NCBI RefSeq assembly: GCF_014647835.1
Contig: NZ_BMPY01000021.1
Location: 1 to 64,000, forward strand
From: Microbispora rosea subsp. aerata
GTDB taxonomy: Bacteria > Actinomycetota > Actinomycetes > Streptosporangiales > Streptosporangiaceae
Direction of reading: 5' to 3'
Length of the DNA: 64,000 bases
The notes under the pieces were generated by a model. It had not been told where the DNA came from, made no database searches, and saw only the letters and a list, made by a program, of their open reading frames with translations. This document shows positions 31,920 to 40,157 of this stretch, in pieces; position 1 is the first letter of the stretch, and each line of letters starts with the position of its first letter. Position numbers and translations under genes: made by a program.

Positions 31920-31947
31920 GAGCGTCTCCTCTCGTCCTGATGATGAC

Positions 31948-31964
31948 TGCGAAAATATTTCGCA
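31948..31964. promoter_or_regulatory. LacI operator 1 before the binding-protein gene
   Basis: TGCGAAAATATTTCGCA has 7-bp perfect arms, TGCGAAA and TTTCGCA, separated by 3 bp. It lies just downstream of the promoter at 31985-32013, about where transcription begins, so a bound repressor would block the operon. Confidence 0.75.
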
Positions 31965-31984
31965 ACATATTCGGTACGTCCAGG

Positions 31985-32013
31985 ACACTAAGGGCGCGCT
32001 TATGCGGTGTCAA
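31985..32013 (-). promoter_or_regulatory. Consensus promoter of the oligosaccharide ABC operon
   Basis: Read on the minus strand, TTGACA (32013-32008) and TAGTGT (31990-31985) are separated by exactly 17 bp, a near-perfect housekeeping-sigma promoter. It points at the binding-protein gene, whose ATG is about 65 bp beyond the -10 element. Confidence 0.75.
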
Positions 32014-32065
32014 TGGGCAGACATGGGCGAATGCCGCCGAGCGTTCCGTGAAGATCATTGGTAGA

Positions 32066-32082
32066 TTCGAAACAATTTCGAA
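32066..32082. promoter_or_regulatory. LacI operator 2 before the regulator gene
   Basis: TTCGAAACAATTTCGAA has 7-bp perfect arms, TTCGAAA and TTTCGAA, with 3 bp between, the same architecture as operator 1 (shared form CGAAA-N3-TTTCG). It lies 18 bp before the LacI gene start and suggests autoregulation. Confidence 0.75.
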
Positions 32083-32100
32083 GCCCCGGAAGGAGCCCAG

Positions 32101-33144
32101 ATGGTACGGCGAGGCCGTTCCGAGCGAGCCACCCTCGCGGATGTCGCCCGATTGGCCGGCGTCTCGCCGACGACCGCGTCGAAGGTCCTCAACGGGCGCA
32201 GCGACGTCGGGCCGAAAACCCGCGAGCGCGTCCTGGAGGTGATGGCCGAGATCGGCTACAGGCCGACGACGGCGCGTCACGAGCGGAACCGGGACCGCAC
32301 CCTCGTCGTCATGCTCGACTTCGTCGAATCCCGCTACGCCGGGACGGTGCTCCAGGGGATACTCCTGGCCGCCACCTCCGCGCAGGCCGAGCTCGTCCTC
32401 CGCCTGCCGCCCGGCGAGCGGATCCGCACGAGCCGGTCGGCGGCGAGCGCATGGATCGAGGAGCTGAAGGAGTCGGGCGTCGCAGGTCTCGTCGCCCTCG
32501 CCGTCGCCGTGCCCGACACGGTGCTCCTCGCCGCGGAGGACCTCCAGATGCCCGTGGTGGCGATCGACCCGATCGACACGACCGAGTCACGGGTGGTCAG
32601 CATCGGCTCCGCCAACTGGGCGGGCGGACGCTCGGCGACCGAGCACGTCGTCAAGCTCGGCCACCGCAGGATCGCCTGGATCGGCGGCCCGCCGGGCTCC
32701 GCCCCCTCGATGGAGCGCTTCCACGGATATCAGGCCGCGCTCGACTCCGCCGGCCTCACCCCGGACCGCGCGCTGATCCGGCACGAGGCGTTCTCCGTCG
32801 AGGCGGGCCTGCGGCACGGCCGCGACCTCCTCGCGCTCGGCGAGCGGCCGACCGCGATCGTCGCGGGCAACGACGAGATCGCCGTCGGCGTCCTCGCCGC
32901 GGCCAAGGAGGCGGGCATCGGCGTCCCCGGGGAGCTGTCGGTCACCGGGTTCGACGACACCCCGCAGACCGAGTGGACCACGCCCCGGCTCACGTCCGTG
33001 CGGCAGCCTCTCGTCGGCATGGGCCGGATGGCCGTCGAGACCGTCGTCGGCATGGCCGACGGCGTCCAGCCCGCCTCCCGGCACCTGCAGCTCGCGACGA
33101 CCCTCAGCGTCCGCGACTCGACGGGCCCGGCCCCGTCGTCGTGA
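32101..33144 (+). CDS. LacI-family transcriptional regulator
   Basis: A 347-residue LacI/GalR repressor. The N-terminal helix-turn-helix is ATLADVARLAGVSPTTASKVLNG (residues 10-32), followed by the hinge helix with KTRERVLEVMAEIGYRPT. The effector domain spans about 65-335, with FVESRYAGTVLQGILLAA, HRRIAWIGGP, TAIVAGNDEIAVGVLAAA and VTGFDDTPQTEWTTPRLTSVRQP. The ATG has a GGAAGGAG ribosome site. It is divergent from the ABC operon, and two matching operators lie between them. It probably releases DNA when a xylo-oligosaccharide binds. Its 3' end overlaps the convergent CopD-CtaG gene by 41 bp. Confidence 0.92.
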   Translation: MVRRGRSERATLADVARLAGVSPTTASKVLNGRSDVGPKTRERVLEVMAEIGYRPTTARHERNRDRTLVVMLDFVESRYAGTVLQGILLAATSAQAELVLRLPPGERIRTSRSAASAWIEELKESGVAGLVALAVAVPDTVLLAAEDLQMPVVAIDPIDTTESRVVSIGSANWAGGRSATEHVVKLGHRRIAWIGGPPGSAPSMERFHGYQAALDSAGLTPDRALIRHEAFSVEAGLRHGRDLLALGERPTAIVAGNDEIAVGVLAAAKEAGIGVPGELSVTGFDDTPQTEWTTPRLTSVRQPLVGMGRMAVETVVGMADGVQPASRHLQLATTLSVRDSTGPAPSS

Positions 33145-34984
33145 TCGGCGCGGGCGCCGCGGCTCGCCGCGCCGCCCTGCCCGTGACGAGCAGCAGCGCG
33201 AGCACACCCAGGAGGACCGCCACGGTCACGCCGGTGCCGAGCACCGCCCCCAGCCGCTGGTCGGCCGCCCGGTCCGGCGCCCACGGCAGGCCCAGCGCCG
33301 CGTACCACTCCGGCGCCTGCGGCGGCCCCACCAGCACCACCAGGCCGGCCCACGCGCGTACGCCGGCCGCCGCGGCGAGCATCCAGACGCGCACCTGCGT
33401 CGTGATCGCGCGCGGCAGCGGGTCCGCGCCGGCCGCCACCACGAGGAACAGCACCGCGGTGACCGTCACCACCGTCTGCGCGGCCAGCCGCTGGGCGAGG
33501 CTCGGCTGCGCGTCCCCGAACAGGTCCGTCAGATACAGCACCGGGTACGGCAGCGCGTACAGGACCAGGGCCGTCACCGGATGCGACAGCGCGCGGCCGG
33601 CCGGACCGGCGAAGGGCTCCGAGCCCGGATGGACCCGCCGCCACAACGTCACCGGCGCGCCCAGCGCGAGCAGGGCCGGGCCCACGGCGCCGAGCAGCGC
33701 GTACTGCGCCGCGTGCGCCGAGAACAGCGCGGGCGCGTAGGCCGCCACCCCACCCGACGTCGCGTAGCCGAGCACGGCCACACCGGCCACCCAGGAGGCG
33801 GTCCGCCAGGCCGGCCACCTCCCGCCGTCCCCCGAAGGCGCGGCGCGCAGCCGCCGTACGCCGGACAGGTACGCGGCCAGGACGGCGGCCAGCAGGAGCA
33901 GCGCGATCGGGTCGAGCCGCACCTCGGCGGCGAGCGCGCCGGGGGTGAGGGGAGGCAGGGCGTAGCCCAGGGCGTCGTGCTGGTGCGGGCCCGCCGCCTG
34001 CGTGGGCGGCGGCGGGGTGCGTCCCAGCGCCACGGCCAGGCCCAGCGTGCCGGCCATCACCGCGATCTCCCCGCAGGCCAGGCGGAGGAAGGGCGCGCGC
34101 TCGCCGCCGGACTCGAACGCCCCGATGGTCCTGCGCCGGTGCCGCCACCCGAACCAGCCCAGCACGGCCAACGCGGCGATCTTGGCCAGCACGAGCAGGC
34201 CGTACCTCGTCTGCCACAGCAGGGGGATCGAACCGAGCCTGACCCAGGCGTTGATCGTGCCGGAGACCCCCACGGCGGCGAAGCAGCCCAGCGCGAGCGT
34301 GCTGAACCGGCGCACGGCGACGACGAGATCGGGCGTGCGACGCAGGTGCGCCACGAGGGCGTACAGGCCGCCGGTCCACATCGCGACGGCCGTGACGTGC
34401 GCCATCAGGCTGAGCACCGCGAGGTTGTGGTCGGCGGCCGAGGCCGAGTGGCCCACGTACGCCGGGGGCAGCATCGCGAGGAGCGCCACCGCGAGCAGCG
34501 TGAGCCGGAGCACGGGCCCGTACGGCAGGAGCGACCCGGCGGCCACCACCGCCGCCGCCAGCGTCACCGTCAGGAACGCCTGCCCCTGCGGGATGTGGAA
34601 GAGGAAGGCGGGCAGCGCGCCGGAGCGCAGCGCGTCTCCCGGGGGCAGGCCCAGGAAGTCCGACAGCGTCAGGACCTCGGTGACCGCCGCGCTCACCGCC
34701 CAGCCGAGCGCCCAGGCCCCGGCCGCCCGCATGACGGCCCTGCCCGCGCCGGGGGCGAGCACGACGGCGGCCAGCAGGACCCCGACCGTGGCGACGGCGC
34801 AGACGTCGTGAACGAGGCGCACGACCGGCAGGCCCCAGGTGGTGACCGCGCCGGGGGAGGGCAGCCCCGGGATCGCCGGCCGGGGTTTGGCTCCGCCGAA
34901 CCACAGGGCGAGCACCAGTACGGCGAACGCCGTCGCGGTGACGGCGGGGACGACCACGCCGCGGCGGCGCTGGGGAGTTGTCAT
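33104..34984 (-). CDS. CopD - CtaG fusion membrane protein
   Basis: A 626-residue polytopic membrane protein. The first half (about residues 50-330) is CopD-like, with LPAFLFHIPQGQAFL and MAHVTAVAMWTGGLYALVAHLRR. The second half (about 350-600) matches CtaG/caa3-oxidase assembly factor, with SAHAAQYALLGAVGPALLALGAPVTL and LSHPVTALVLYALPYPVLYLTDLF. Such fusions are common in actinobacteria and are linked to copper import and delivery to cytochrome oxidase. The ATG at 34984 follows GAGGA; an upstream ATG at 35059 lacks a good ribosome site. It lies beside the YcnI, PCuAC and DyP genes, supporting a copper role. The metal cargo is inferred. Confidence 0.88.
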   Translation of the reverse strand: MTTPQRRRGVVVPAVTATAFAVLVLALWFGGAKPRPAIPGLPSPGAVTTWGLPVVRLVHDVCAVATVGVLLAAVVLAPGAGRAVMRAAGAWALGWAVSAAVTEVLTLSDFLGLPPGDALRSGALPAFLFHIPQGQAFLTVTLAAAVVAAGSLLPYGPVLRLTLLAVALLAMLPPAYVGHSASAADHNLAVLSLMAHVTAVAMWTGGLYALVAHLRRTPDLVVAVRRFSTLALGCFAAVGVSGTINAWVRLGSIPLLWQTRYGLLVLAKIAALAVLGWFGWRHRRRTIGAFESGGERAPFLRLACGEIAVMAGTLGLAVALGRTPPPPTQAAGPHQHDALGYALPPLTPGALAAEVRLDPIALLLLAAVLAAYLSGVRRLRAAPSGDGGRWPAWRTASWVAGVAVLGYATSGGVAAYAPALFSAHAAQYALLGAVGPALLALGAPVTLWRRVHPGSEPFAGPAGRALSHPVTALVLYALPYPVLYLTDLFGDAQPSLAQRLAAQTVVTVTAVLFLVVAAGADPLPRAITTQVRVWMLAAAAGVRAWAGLVVLVGPPQAPEWYAALGLPWAPDRAADQRLGAVLGTGVTVAVLLGVLALLLVTGRAARRAAAPAPITTTGPGPSSRGR

Positions 34985-35486
34985 CGTCGGCGTCCTCGGT
35001 TCGGCACCGTTGATCGATTGCGAGTATGACCGACCGGCGGTCCCCGGAGGAGCCCTCATGAGAGGAATCCCCCGTCACCTCGGCGCCGCGGTGAAACATT
35101 CAGCCGCTTTCCCCGGAGCCCGGAGCGGCGGGCGCGGCGCCGTCGACGCCCATCGGACCTGCGCGATAGCGGCCGAGACCGCCGTCGATCGCGCAAGGCG
35201 TGTGAGAGACGTCGCGGGTGTGCGCGCGGTTGTGTCCATGGCGCTGCGAGGCTGTGTGAGGGACGTCGTGGCCGTGTATGGAGGATCGGCGACGGGTGCC
35301 GACGGTGTGCGCGGCGCGGCGGTGTGAGGGCTGTCGCGGGTGTTCGCGGAGGACTGGCGACGGGTTGTGCCCATGGCGCGGCGGGAGTGTGCGAGGGACG
35401 TCGCGGGTGTGCACGGCACACGGTGTTCGCGGGAGATCGGCAACGGGTCCGCCGAGATCGCGATGGTGTGAGACAATCCCCGCGAC
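34985..35486. repeat. Intergenic degenerate repeat region
   Basis: About 500 bp with no credible gene. From about 35195 to 35480 the words GTGTGAG(G/A)GACGTCG, CGGGTGT(G/T)CGCG, CCATGGCGC and GGCGACGGGT recur in shifted order, giving a degenerate tandem repeat with units of roughly 50-110 bp. It ends just before the ATG at 35487. A region of similar texture lies at 45003-45480. Confidence 0.5.
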
Positions 35487-36077
35487 ATGCGCGCCACGCT
35501 CCCCTTCCGGCTTGCACGGTCGGCCGCCTTCTCGGCCGTCTGCGTGCTCCTCGCCGTCGGCGCGCACCGGTTCGCCGGCGGAAGCGGGCCCACGCCCGCC
35601 GCGCTCCTCACCGGCCTGCTCACGGTGACGGCGGGCGCGACCGTGGCGGCGGGCCGGGAACGGTCGCCCCAGGCGATCGCCGGTCTGCTGACAGGGGCCC
35701 AGGCGTTCCTGCACTGGCTCCTCGACGCCTCCTCACCCCCCGCCGCGGCGGATCCCACCTGGCACGGCGGCCTCAGCGCGCAGACCGGCATGCTCACCGC
35801 CCACCTCACCGCCGCGCTGATGACCGGTTGGTGGCTGTCGCGCGGCGAGGAGGCTCTGTGGTCCGTGCTGCGCGCGATCGGCGCCAGGGCGGTCCGCTGC
35901 CTGCGCGCGCTGGCCGTACTGGTGCGCGCGCTGCTGGCGCTGTGGGGAGCGGTTCTCACCGGCGCCGGGCGTCCCCACCGGCGTGCGGCGTTCGACGCCG
36001 AGCGCCTCCCGCGCGTCGCGGGCGTGCTGCGCCACGCGGTCGTCCGCCGCGGGCCACCGGTTCTCCACGTCCTCTGA
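35487..36077 (+). CDS. Small integral membrane protein, paralogue of the 44.2-kb gene
   Basis: A 196-residue protein with about four hydrophobic segments: FRLARSAAFSAVCVLLAVGAH, LLTGLLTVTAGATVAAG, a third around AIAGLLTGAQAFLHWLL, and a fourth at GMLTAHLTAALMTGWWL, with conserved ...RGEEALWSVLRAIG after it. The C-terminal 60 residues are basic. It shares LRLAR(S/A)AAF, GRER, GML..H and ARGE.ALW-type positions with the protein at 44210-44785, so the two are paralogues. Members of this family tend to sit with YcnI and PCuAC copper genes, as here, but no function is established to my knowledge. Confidence 0.75.
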   Translation: MRATLPFRLARSAAFSAVCVLLAVGAHRFAGGSGPTPAALLTGLLTVTAGATVAAGRERSPQAIAGLLTGAQAFLHWLLDASSPPAAADPTWHGGLSAQTGMLTAHLTAALMTGWWLSRGEEALWSVLRAIGARAVRCLRALAVLVRALLALWGAVLTGAGRPHRRAAFDAERLPRVAGVLRHAVVRRGPPVLHVL

Positions 36078-36177
36078 ACCTCACGCGCGAGCGCCGCGTA
36101 CCTCCCGAGGGAACCGCTTTTGCCGTCGGGCCGGGCTCGCGTGCCTTCGTGACTTCGCAGACGACTGGAGAACCCCC

Positions 36178-36909
36178 ATGAACTCGTACGTCCGTCGCGT
36201 GTGCACGGTCGCCGCCGGTGCCCTCGCGCTCACCGTCGGTCTCGCCGTACCCGCCTTCGCCCACGTCACCGTCAACCCGGGCACCGCCGTACAGGGGAGC
36301 TGGACGAAGCTGACCTTCCGCGTCCCCAACGAACGCGACAACGCCTCGACCACCAAGGTGGAGGTCGAGTTCCCCACCGACCACCCGCTGCCGTTCGTCT
36401 CGGTACGGCCGGTCCCCGGCTGGGACGTCAAGCTCACCCGCGGCAAGCTGCCCAAGCCCGTCGTCTCGGACGACGGCGACACGATCACCGAGTCGGTGCT
36501 CAAGATCACCTGGTCCGGCGGGAAGATCGAGGCCGGTCAGTTCCAGGAGTTCGAGGCGTCGGTCGGCCCGCTGCCCAAGAACGTCGACACGCTTCTGTTC
36601 CCCACCGTGCAGACCTACTCCAACGACGAGGTGGTCACGTGGGGGGACGCGCCGAAGGCGGACGGGTCCGAGCCCGAGCACCCCGCGCCGACGCTCAAGC
36701 TCGTCGCCGCCGAGGAGGGGAACGACCAGCACGGTGCCGCCCCCGCGTCGACGTCCGCCGCCCCCACCGTCGCGGCCGCGGCCGGCGATGACAACGATCA
36801 CGAGGGCGGGAACACCACCCCGGCCCTGGTGCTCGGCGGCCTCGGCCTCGTCGCCGGTCTGGTCGGAGCCGGTGCGGGTCTCACCGCCCTGCGCCGTTCG
36901 CGCGGCTGA
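36178..36909 (+). CDS. YcnI-like DUF1775 copper-associated exported protein
   Basis: A 243-residue exported protein. Signal peptide: residues 1-30 (YVRRVCTVAAGALALTVGLAVPAFA), so the mature N-terminus is HVTVNPGTAVQGSWTKLTFRVPNE, the YcnI signature. That N-terminal His is a copper ligand in studied YcnI proteins. Next come a beta-rich domain (to about 170), a Thr/Ala-rich disordered stretch, and a C-terminal membrane anchor (TTPALVLGGLGLVAGLVGAGAGL) ending RRSRG. It probably handles copper on the outer face of the membrane. The ATG is 100 bp after the membrane-protein gene, and a clear terminator follows it. Confidence 0.9.
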   Translation: MNSYVRRVCTVAAGALALTVGLAVPAFAHVTVNPGTAVQGSWTKLTFRVPNERDNASTTKVEVEFPTDHPLPFVSVRPVPGWDVKLTRGKLPKPVVSDDGDTITESVLKITWSGGKIEAGQFQEFEASVGPLPKNVDTLLFPTVQTYSNDEVVTWGDAPKADGSEPEHPAPTLKLVAAEEGNDQHGAAPASTSAAPTVAAAAGDDNDHEGGNTTPALVLGGLGLVAGLVGAGAGLTALRRSRG

Positions 36910-36923
36910 GAAGTACGCCGCCC

Positions 36924-36963
36924 GGAGCCCCTTCCGAGTCACTGGACCCTTGGAAGGGGCTCC
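36924..36963 (+). terminator. Hairpin terminator after the YcnI gene
   Basis: A perfect 12-bp inverted repeat, GGAGCCCCTTCC (36924-36935) and GGAAGGGGCTCC (36952-36963), 14 bp past the stop and followed by CTGTTCTT. Confidence 0.82.
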
Positions 36964-37982
36964 CTGTTCTTCAGGTGCACCCTGGGCCTCAGGTCCGCCT
37001 TCAGCTTCGGCGCACCTCCGCTTCAGGTGCGCCCCTGTTTTAAGCGCGGCGCCGACGAGCGATCCGCGTTGCGGACGATCCATCCTGCCCCTGGGGACGA
37101 TCGTGGTGCCACGGAAACGATCACGGCCTCACGAAGACGAACGTCTTGCGCCGCCGACAGTCGATGTGCGATGCCAGACGAGTTTCTTGTGCCGCTTCCG
37201 CGCCGCCAGGTGACCGCAGTGCTGCCTGAGGGCCGAGCCGGCAGTCGGGTGCAGGAGCCGGGCGACATCTGTACGCGCGTCATGTCCGTGCGAGCCGGTG
37301 CCGGGCGGGGTGTCCACGATCTTCGGCCGAGTCGATCACCGCCGCAAGGCACTTCCGGCCCTCGCGGCTCACATCGCTGGACGCAACGCTTCTGCCTCTC
37401 GCTGTGCCCGCGTCGCTGGCGAAACCCTTCCTGCCTTCACCAATCCCGCGTCCCCGGGTGTAACGCCTCTGGTTCTCACACCCTTCCGCTGCACTCCCCG
37501 GCCCGTTGAACGATGGTGGACGGTGCGCTTGGACCGCAGTTCCCGCGCCTGCTTCGCATGGTTGGTGACTGCCTCGTGGCCGGGTGGCGTCCTCAATCCG
37601 CTGCCCGGGGTCGAGCTGGCCGAGGTCGATCGAGGTCGACGTCGGCCTCGCATGCGATGACGTCGTCGCCCGTCCTCGCGTACCTGGCCACAGCCCCGGC
37701 GACGGCTCGGATGAGGTCTGTGGTGGCTACGCGAGGTGTCTGCGGGTGGGATGTTCTTGTGCGACCTGCGTCATGGTTGTGACTCCATGTTTCCGCAGGT
37801 CAAGGCTTGGTTCGATGGTGTGTTCGAGATAGGGTTGGGGTAGTCGTTACGGGTGAGCCCAGCCCGGGCAGGCCGCCGGCCATACGCCGCGTGGTCAGGC
37901 GAGCCGGCGTGAAGCACGTCCCGATCTCGGGTGGCTGGGAAGCCCGTTGCCGTTGTGGTCTCCGTGTGCAGGGGGTGTCGTC
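36964..37982. other. 1-kb gene-poor region before the DUF222/HNH gene
   Basis: No convincing gene on either strand. The base composition is less GC-biased than the neighbours (for example 37740-37850), third-position bias is absent, and all reading frames give protein-unlike sequence. Short words such as CTTCAGGTGC recur at 36968-37030. It may be worn remains of transferred DNA, but I could not recognise a transposase or integrase in it. Confidence 0.45.
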
Positions 37983-40157
37983 GTGTCCGCGCCGCATTCG
38001 ATGTCGGCTGCCGCCGGGCAGCGCCCGGCAGCGGCGGCACCCCCGCCATCATCCCCATCATCGCCGCCATCGCCGCCGTCGGCGTGGTCGGCAGGGTCGG
38101 CAGGGTCGGCGTCGTCGGCCCGTCGGGTGCGGCGGGCCCATCCCGCGCATCCCGTGCATGCCGCGCGTGCGGCGCGTTCGGTATGCGGGGCCTCCTCGGT
38201 GGCCCCGGTGTCTCCGGCTCCTCAGGATGAGGGTGAGGGCGGGTACGGGGGTGGGGTGCCGGTGGCGATTCCCGGCGGGCTGGCGGCGATCCCGCCGGGA
38301 GCCGAACTCGCCGGCCTGCTGGAGGGCATCGATGTGGAGCGGGTGTCGGGGTTCGACACCGTCGAGGTGCTCAAGGCCGCCTACCGGCAGGCCTGCCATG
38401 ACCGGGCACGGTTCCTGCAGGTGCTGCTGGAGGTCGGGCTGCGCGAGCCGTGGTCCGGCCAGGACGTGGCCCGCCTGCAGGTGCCCGATGAGTTCGCCCC
38501 CGACGAGGCCCGTGCGGCGCTGGTATGGTCCCGCCGCCGCGCCGACTCGGCGTTTGAGCTGGCGTGGAACCTGCACCGCCGCCTGCCCGTCCTCGGCCAG
38601 GCCATGCTGGACGGGCGACTGGACGAGCCGCGGGCGGTGGCCTTCATCCGCTGGACCACGGGCCTGACCGACGATCAAGCCTCCTGGGTCTGCGAGCACC
38701 TGGTGCACCAGGCCTCGTCCTGGACGGTGGGCGAGCTGATCGAGCACATCCAGCGCCTGGTGCTCGCGATCGACCCCCAGTGGGCGGAAAAGCGCTACAA
38801 GGAAGCCGTACGCCGGCGGCGCGTGGCCGGCACGCGCAACGACGACGGCACCGCGACCGTCTCCGGTCTGGACCTGCCGCTGGAGCGGGCGGTGGCCGGG
38901 TGCGAACGGATCGACGAGCTGGCCCGCGCCTGCAAACGCGCCGGAGACCTGCGCCCCATCGACCACATCCGCGCCGACTTGTTTCTGGGCAGCTTGGACG
39001 GCAGCTTCGAAGGCCTGTCCGACGACCAGATCATCGCCCATGTGCGCGCCCACCCCTTCACCGACCCCAACGACACCACCCCCGGCACCGCTGACACCAC
39101 CAGCACCCCAGACACCACCACCGCCCCCGCCGACACCTCCACCGGCTCACCCGGCACCACGACCGCCACCGGCTCACCCGGCACCGCCACCGCTCTCACT
39201 GGCTCCGGTTCTCCGGACACCGCCACCGGCTCGCCCAGCACTGCTGCGGGCTCGCCCGGCACTCCGAAGGGCTGCCCTGACGCCTCAACCGGCACCCCCG
39301 GCACCGCTGACGCTCCCACCAGCACCTCTGACGCCCCCACCCGCGCCCAGGGCGCCCCTACCGGCTCCTCTGGCTCCGCCACTGGTTCCACCGGCGCCCC
39401 CGCCGGTTCCGCCGGTACCCCCACGAGCTCTCCTGACCTCCCGCCCACACCTGAAGCCGCCGACGGGGAGCGCGAGGGGACGCGCCCCGGCGATTGCAGC
39501 CGGGCCGACGCGGCAACCGTGGAGGAGTCAGCCGAGGAGACCCGCCCAGCGACCACCCCGCGAACCGGCCTCGCGTCCCGCCCTGAGGCGGGCGTCACGA
39601 CCGCCCCTGGTGGCGGCCTCGCGTCGCAGCCTGAAGCCGAGGATCAGTCATGCGCCGCAGTCCGGGGCGAAACCGGCCGGGATGGTGGCGGAACGCACGA
39701 CGGGGCGTGCGGCGCAACCGGTGAACAGGCCGATGACCCCGGACACACTCCGGAAAACGAGCACCAGCACAGCGCCGGTCGGGCATCCCACCACTACCCC
39801 CGGCGCGATCCCGGCCAGAGCACCGCACCCGAACCGCAGCACCAGCACGGCTGGGACACCGGACCCGAGCCGGAGCATGAGCATGAGCGGAGCACCGCAC
39901 CCGAGCATGAGAACGAGCATGGCCAGAGCACCGCGCTCGGGCTGGAACATGAGCACGGGCGAGGTATCGCACCGGAGCCGGAGCATGAGCACGGCCACAG
40001 CACCGCACTCGAGCCGGGTCGCGAACATGGGCGAAGCGGCGTATCCGAGCCCGAGCCCGAGCCGGAGGACGAGCGCGAGCGGGGTACCGCGCCGGGGCCG
40101 GAGATGGAGCCGGGGTGTGAGGGCGGGTGCCGGGAGGCGCGGCGGTCGTCCCGGTGA
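37983..40157 (+). CDS. DUF222 (13E12-type) protein, N-terminal part of a frame-split HNH endonuclease gene
   Basis: A reading frame of 724 residues. Residues about 1-85 are Ala/Pro/Ser-rich. Residues about 90-365 are the DUF222 domain of the 13E12 repeat family (VSGFDTVEVLKAAYRQACHDRARFL; LDGRLDEPRAVAFIRWTTGLTDDQ; PIDHIRADLFLGSL). Then comes a long low-complexity tail: Thr/Gly/Ser/Pro repeats (about 370-490) and a His/Glu-rich repeat (about 590-720). In normal family members DUF222 continues directly into an HNH nuclease; here that part is in the +1-shifted frame of the next entry. GTG 37983 with AGGGGG upstream is the chosen start, but it is uncertain. GTG 38256 would skip the low-complexity head. 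Confidence 0.65.
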   Translation: MSAPHSMSAAAGQRPAAAAPPPSSPSSPPSPPSAWSAGSAGSASSARRVRRAHPAHPVHAARAARSVCGASSVAPVSPAPQDEGEGGYGGGVPVAIPGGLAAIPPGAELAGLLEGIDVERVSGFDTVEVLKAAYRQACHDRARFLQVLLEVGLREPWSGQDVARLQVPDEFAPDEARAALVWSRRRADSAFELAWNLHRRLPVLGQAMLDGRLDEPRAVAFIRWTTGLTDDQASWVCEHLVHQASSWTVGELIEHIQRLVLAIDPQWAEKRYKEAVRRRRVAGTRNDDGTATVSGLDLPLERAVAGCERIDELARACKRAGDLRPIDHIRADLFLGSLDGSFEGLSDDQIIAHVRAHPFTDPNDTTPGTADTTSTPDTTTAPADTSTGSPGTTTATGSPGTATALTGSGSPDTATGSPSTAAGSPGTPKGCPDASTGTPGTADAPTSTSDAPTRAQGAPTGSSGSATGSTGAPAGSAGTPTSSPDLPPTPEAADGEREGTRPGDCSRADAATVEESAEETRPATTPRTGLASRPEAGVTTAPGGGLASQPEAEDQSCAAVRGETGRDGGGTHDGACGATGEQADDPGHTPENEHQHSAGRASHHYPRRDPGQSTAPEPQHQHGWDTGPEPEHEHERSTAPEHENEHGQSTALGLEHEHGRGIAPEPEHEHGHSTALEPGREHGRSGVSEPEPEPEDERERGTAPGPEMEPGCEGGCREARRSSR
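39080..40110 (+). repeat. Low-complexity repeats inside the DUF222 gene
   Basis: From 39080 to about 39430, short units built on ACCGGCTCACCCGGCACC-like words encode Ser/Thr-Gly-Ser-Pro-Gly-Thr. From about 39780 to 40110, units of roughly 45-60 bp built on GAGCATGAGCACGGCCACAG encode His/Glu-rich peptides (EHEHG...STA..EPE). Two plus-strand frames stay open across the whole stretch, so a frame change here would not meet a stop. Confidence 0.75.

Noticed and set aside
32101-33144. The 32-kb LacI regulator as the reader of TGTTAGCGCTAACA at 8386
   Set aside because: Its own two operators have the form CGAAA-N3-TTTCG with no central GCGC, so the site at 8386 probably belongs to another LacI-family protein outside the window.
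37027-37509. Possible transposase or integrase remnant in the gene-poor stretch
   Set aside because: No DDE, HTH or tyrosine-recombinase motif could be read in any of the six frames, and no terminal inverted repeats were found.
37801-37835. LexA/SOS box upstream of the HNH gene (two TTCGA words near 37810-37832)
   Set aside because: The two half-sites are in direct orientation, whereas the actinobacterial SOS box needs CGAAC-N4-GTTCG inverted halves.
39780-40110. Histidine/glutamate-rich repeat as a metal-binding protein linked to the copper genes
   Set aside because: The repeat is a linker inside the DUF222 gene, its composition follows from short DNA repeats, and the alternative frame is equally open. 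Metal binding is not supported.
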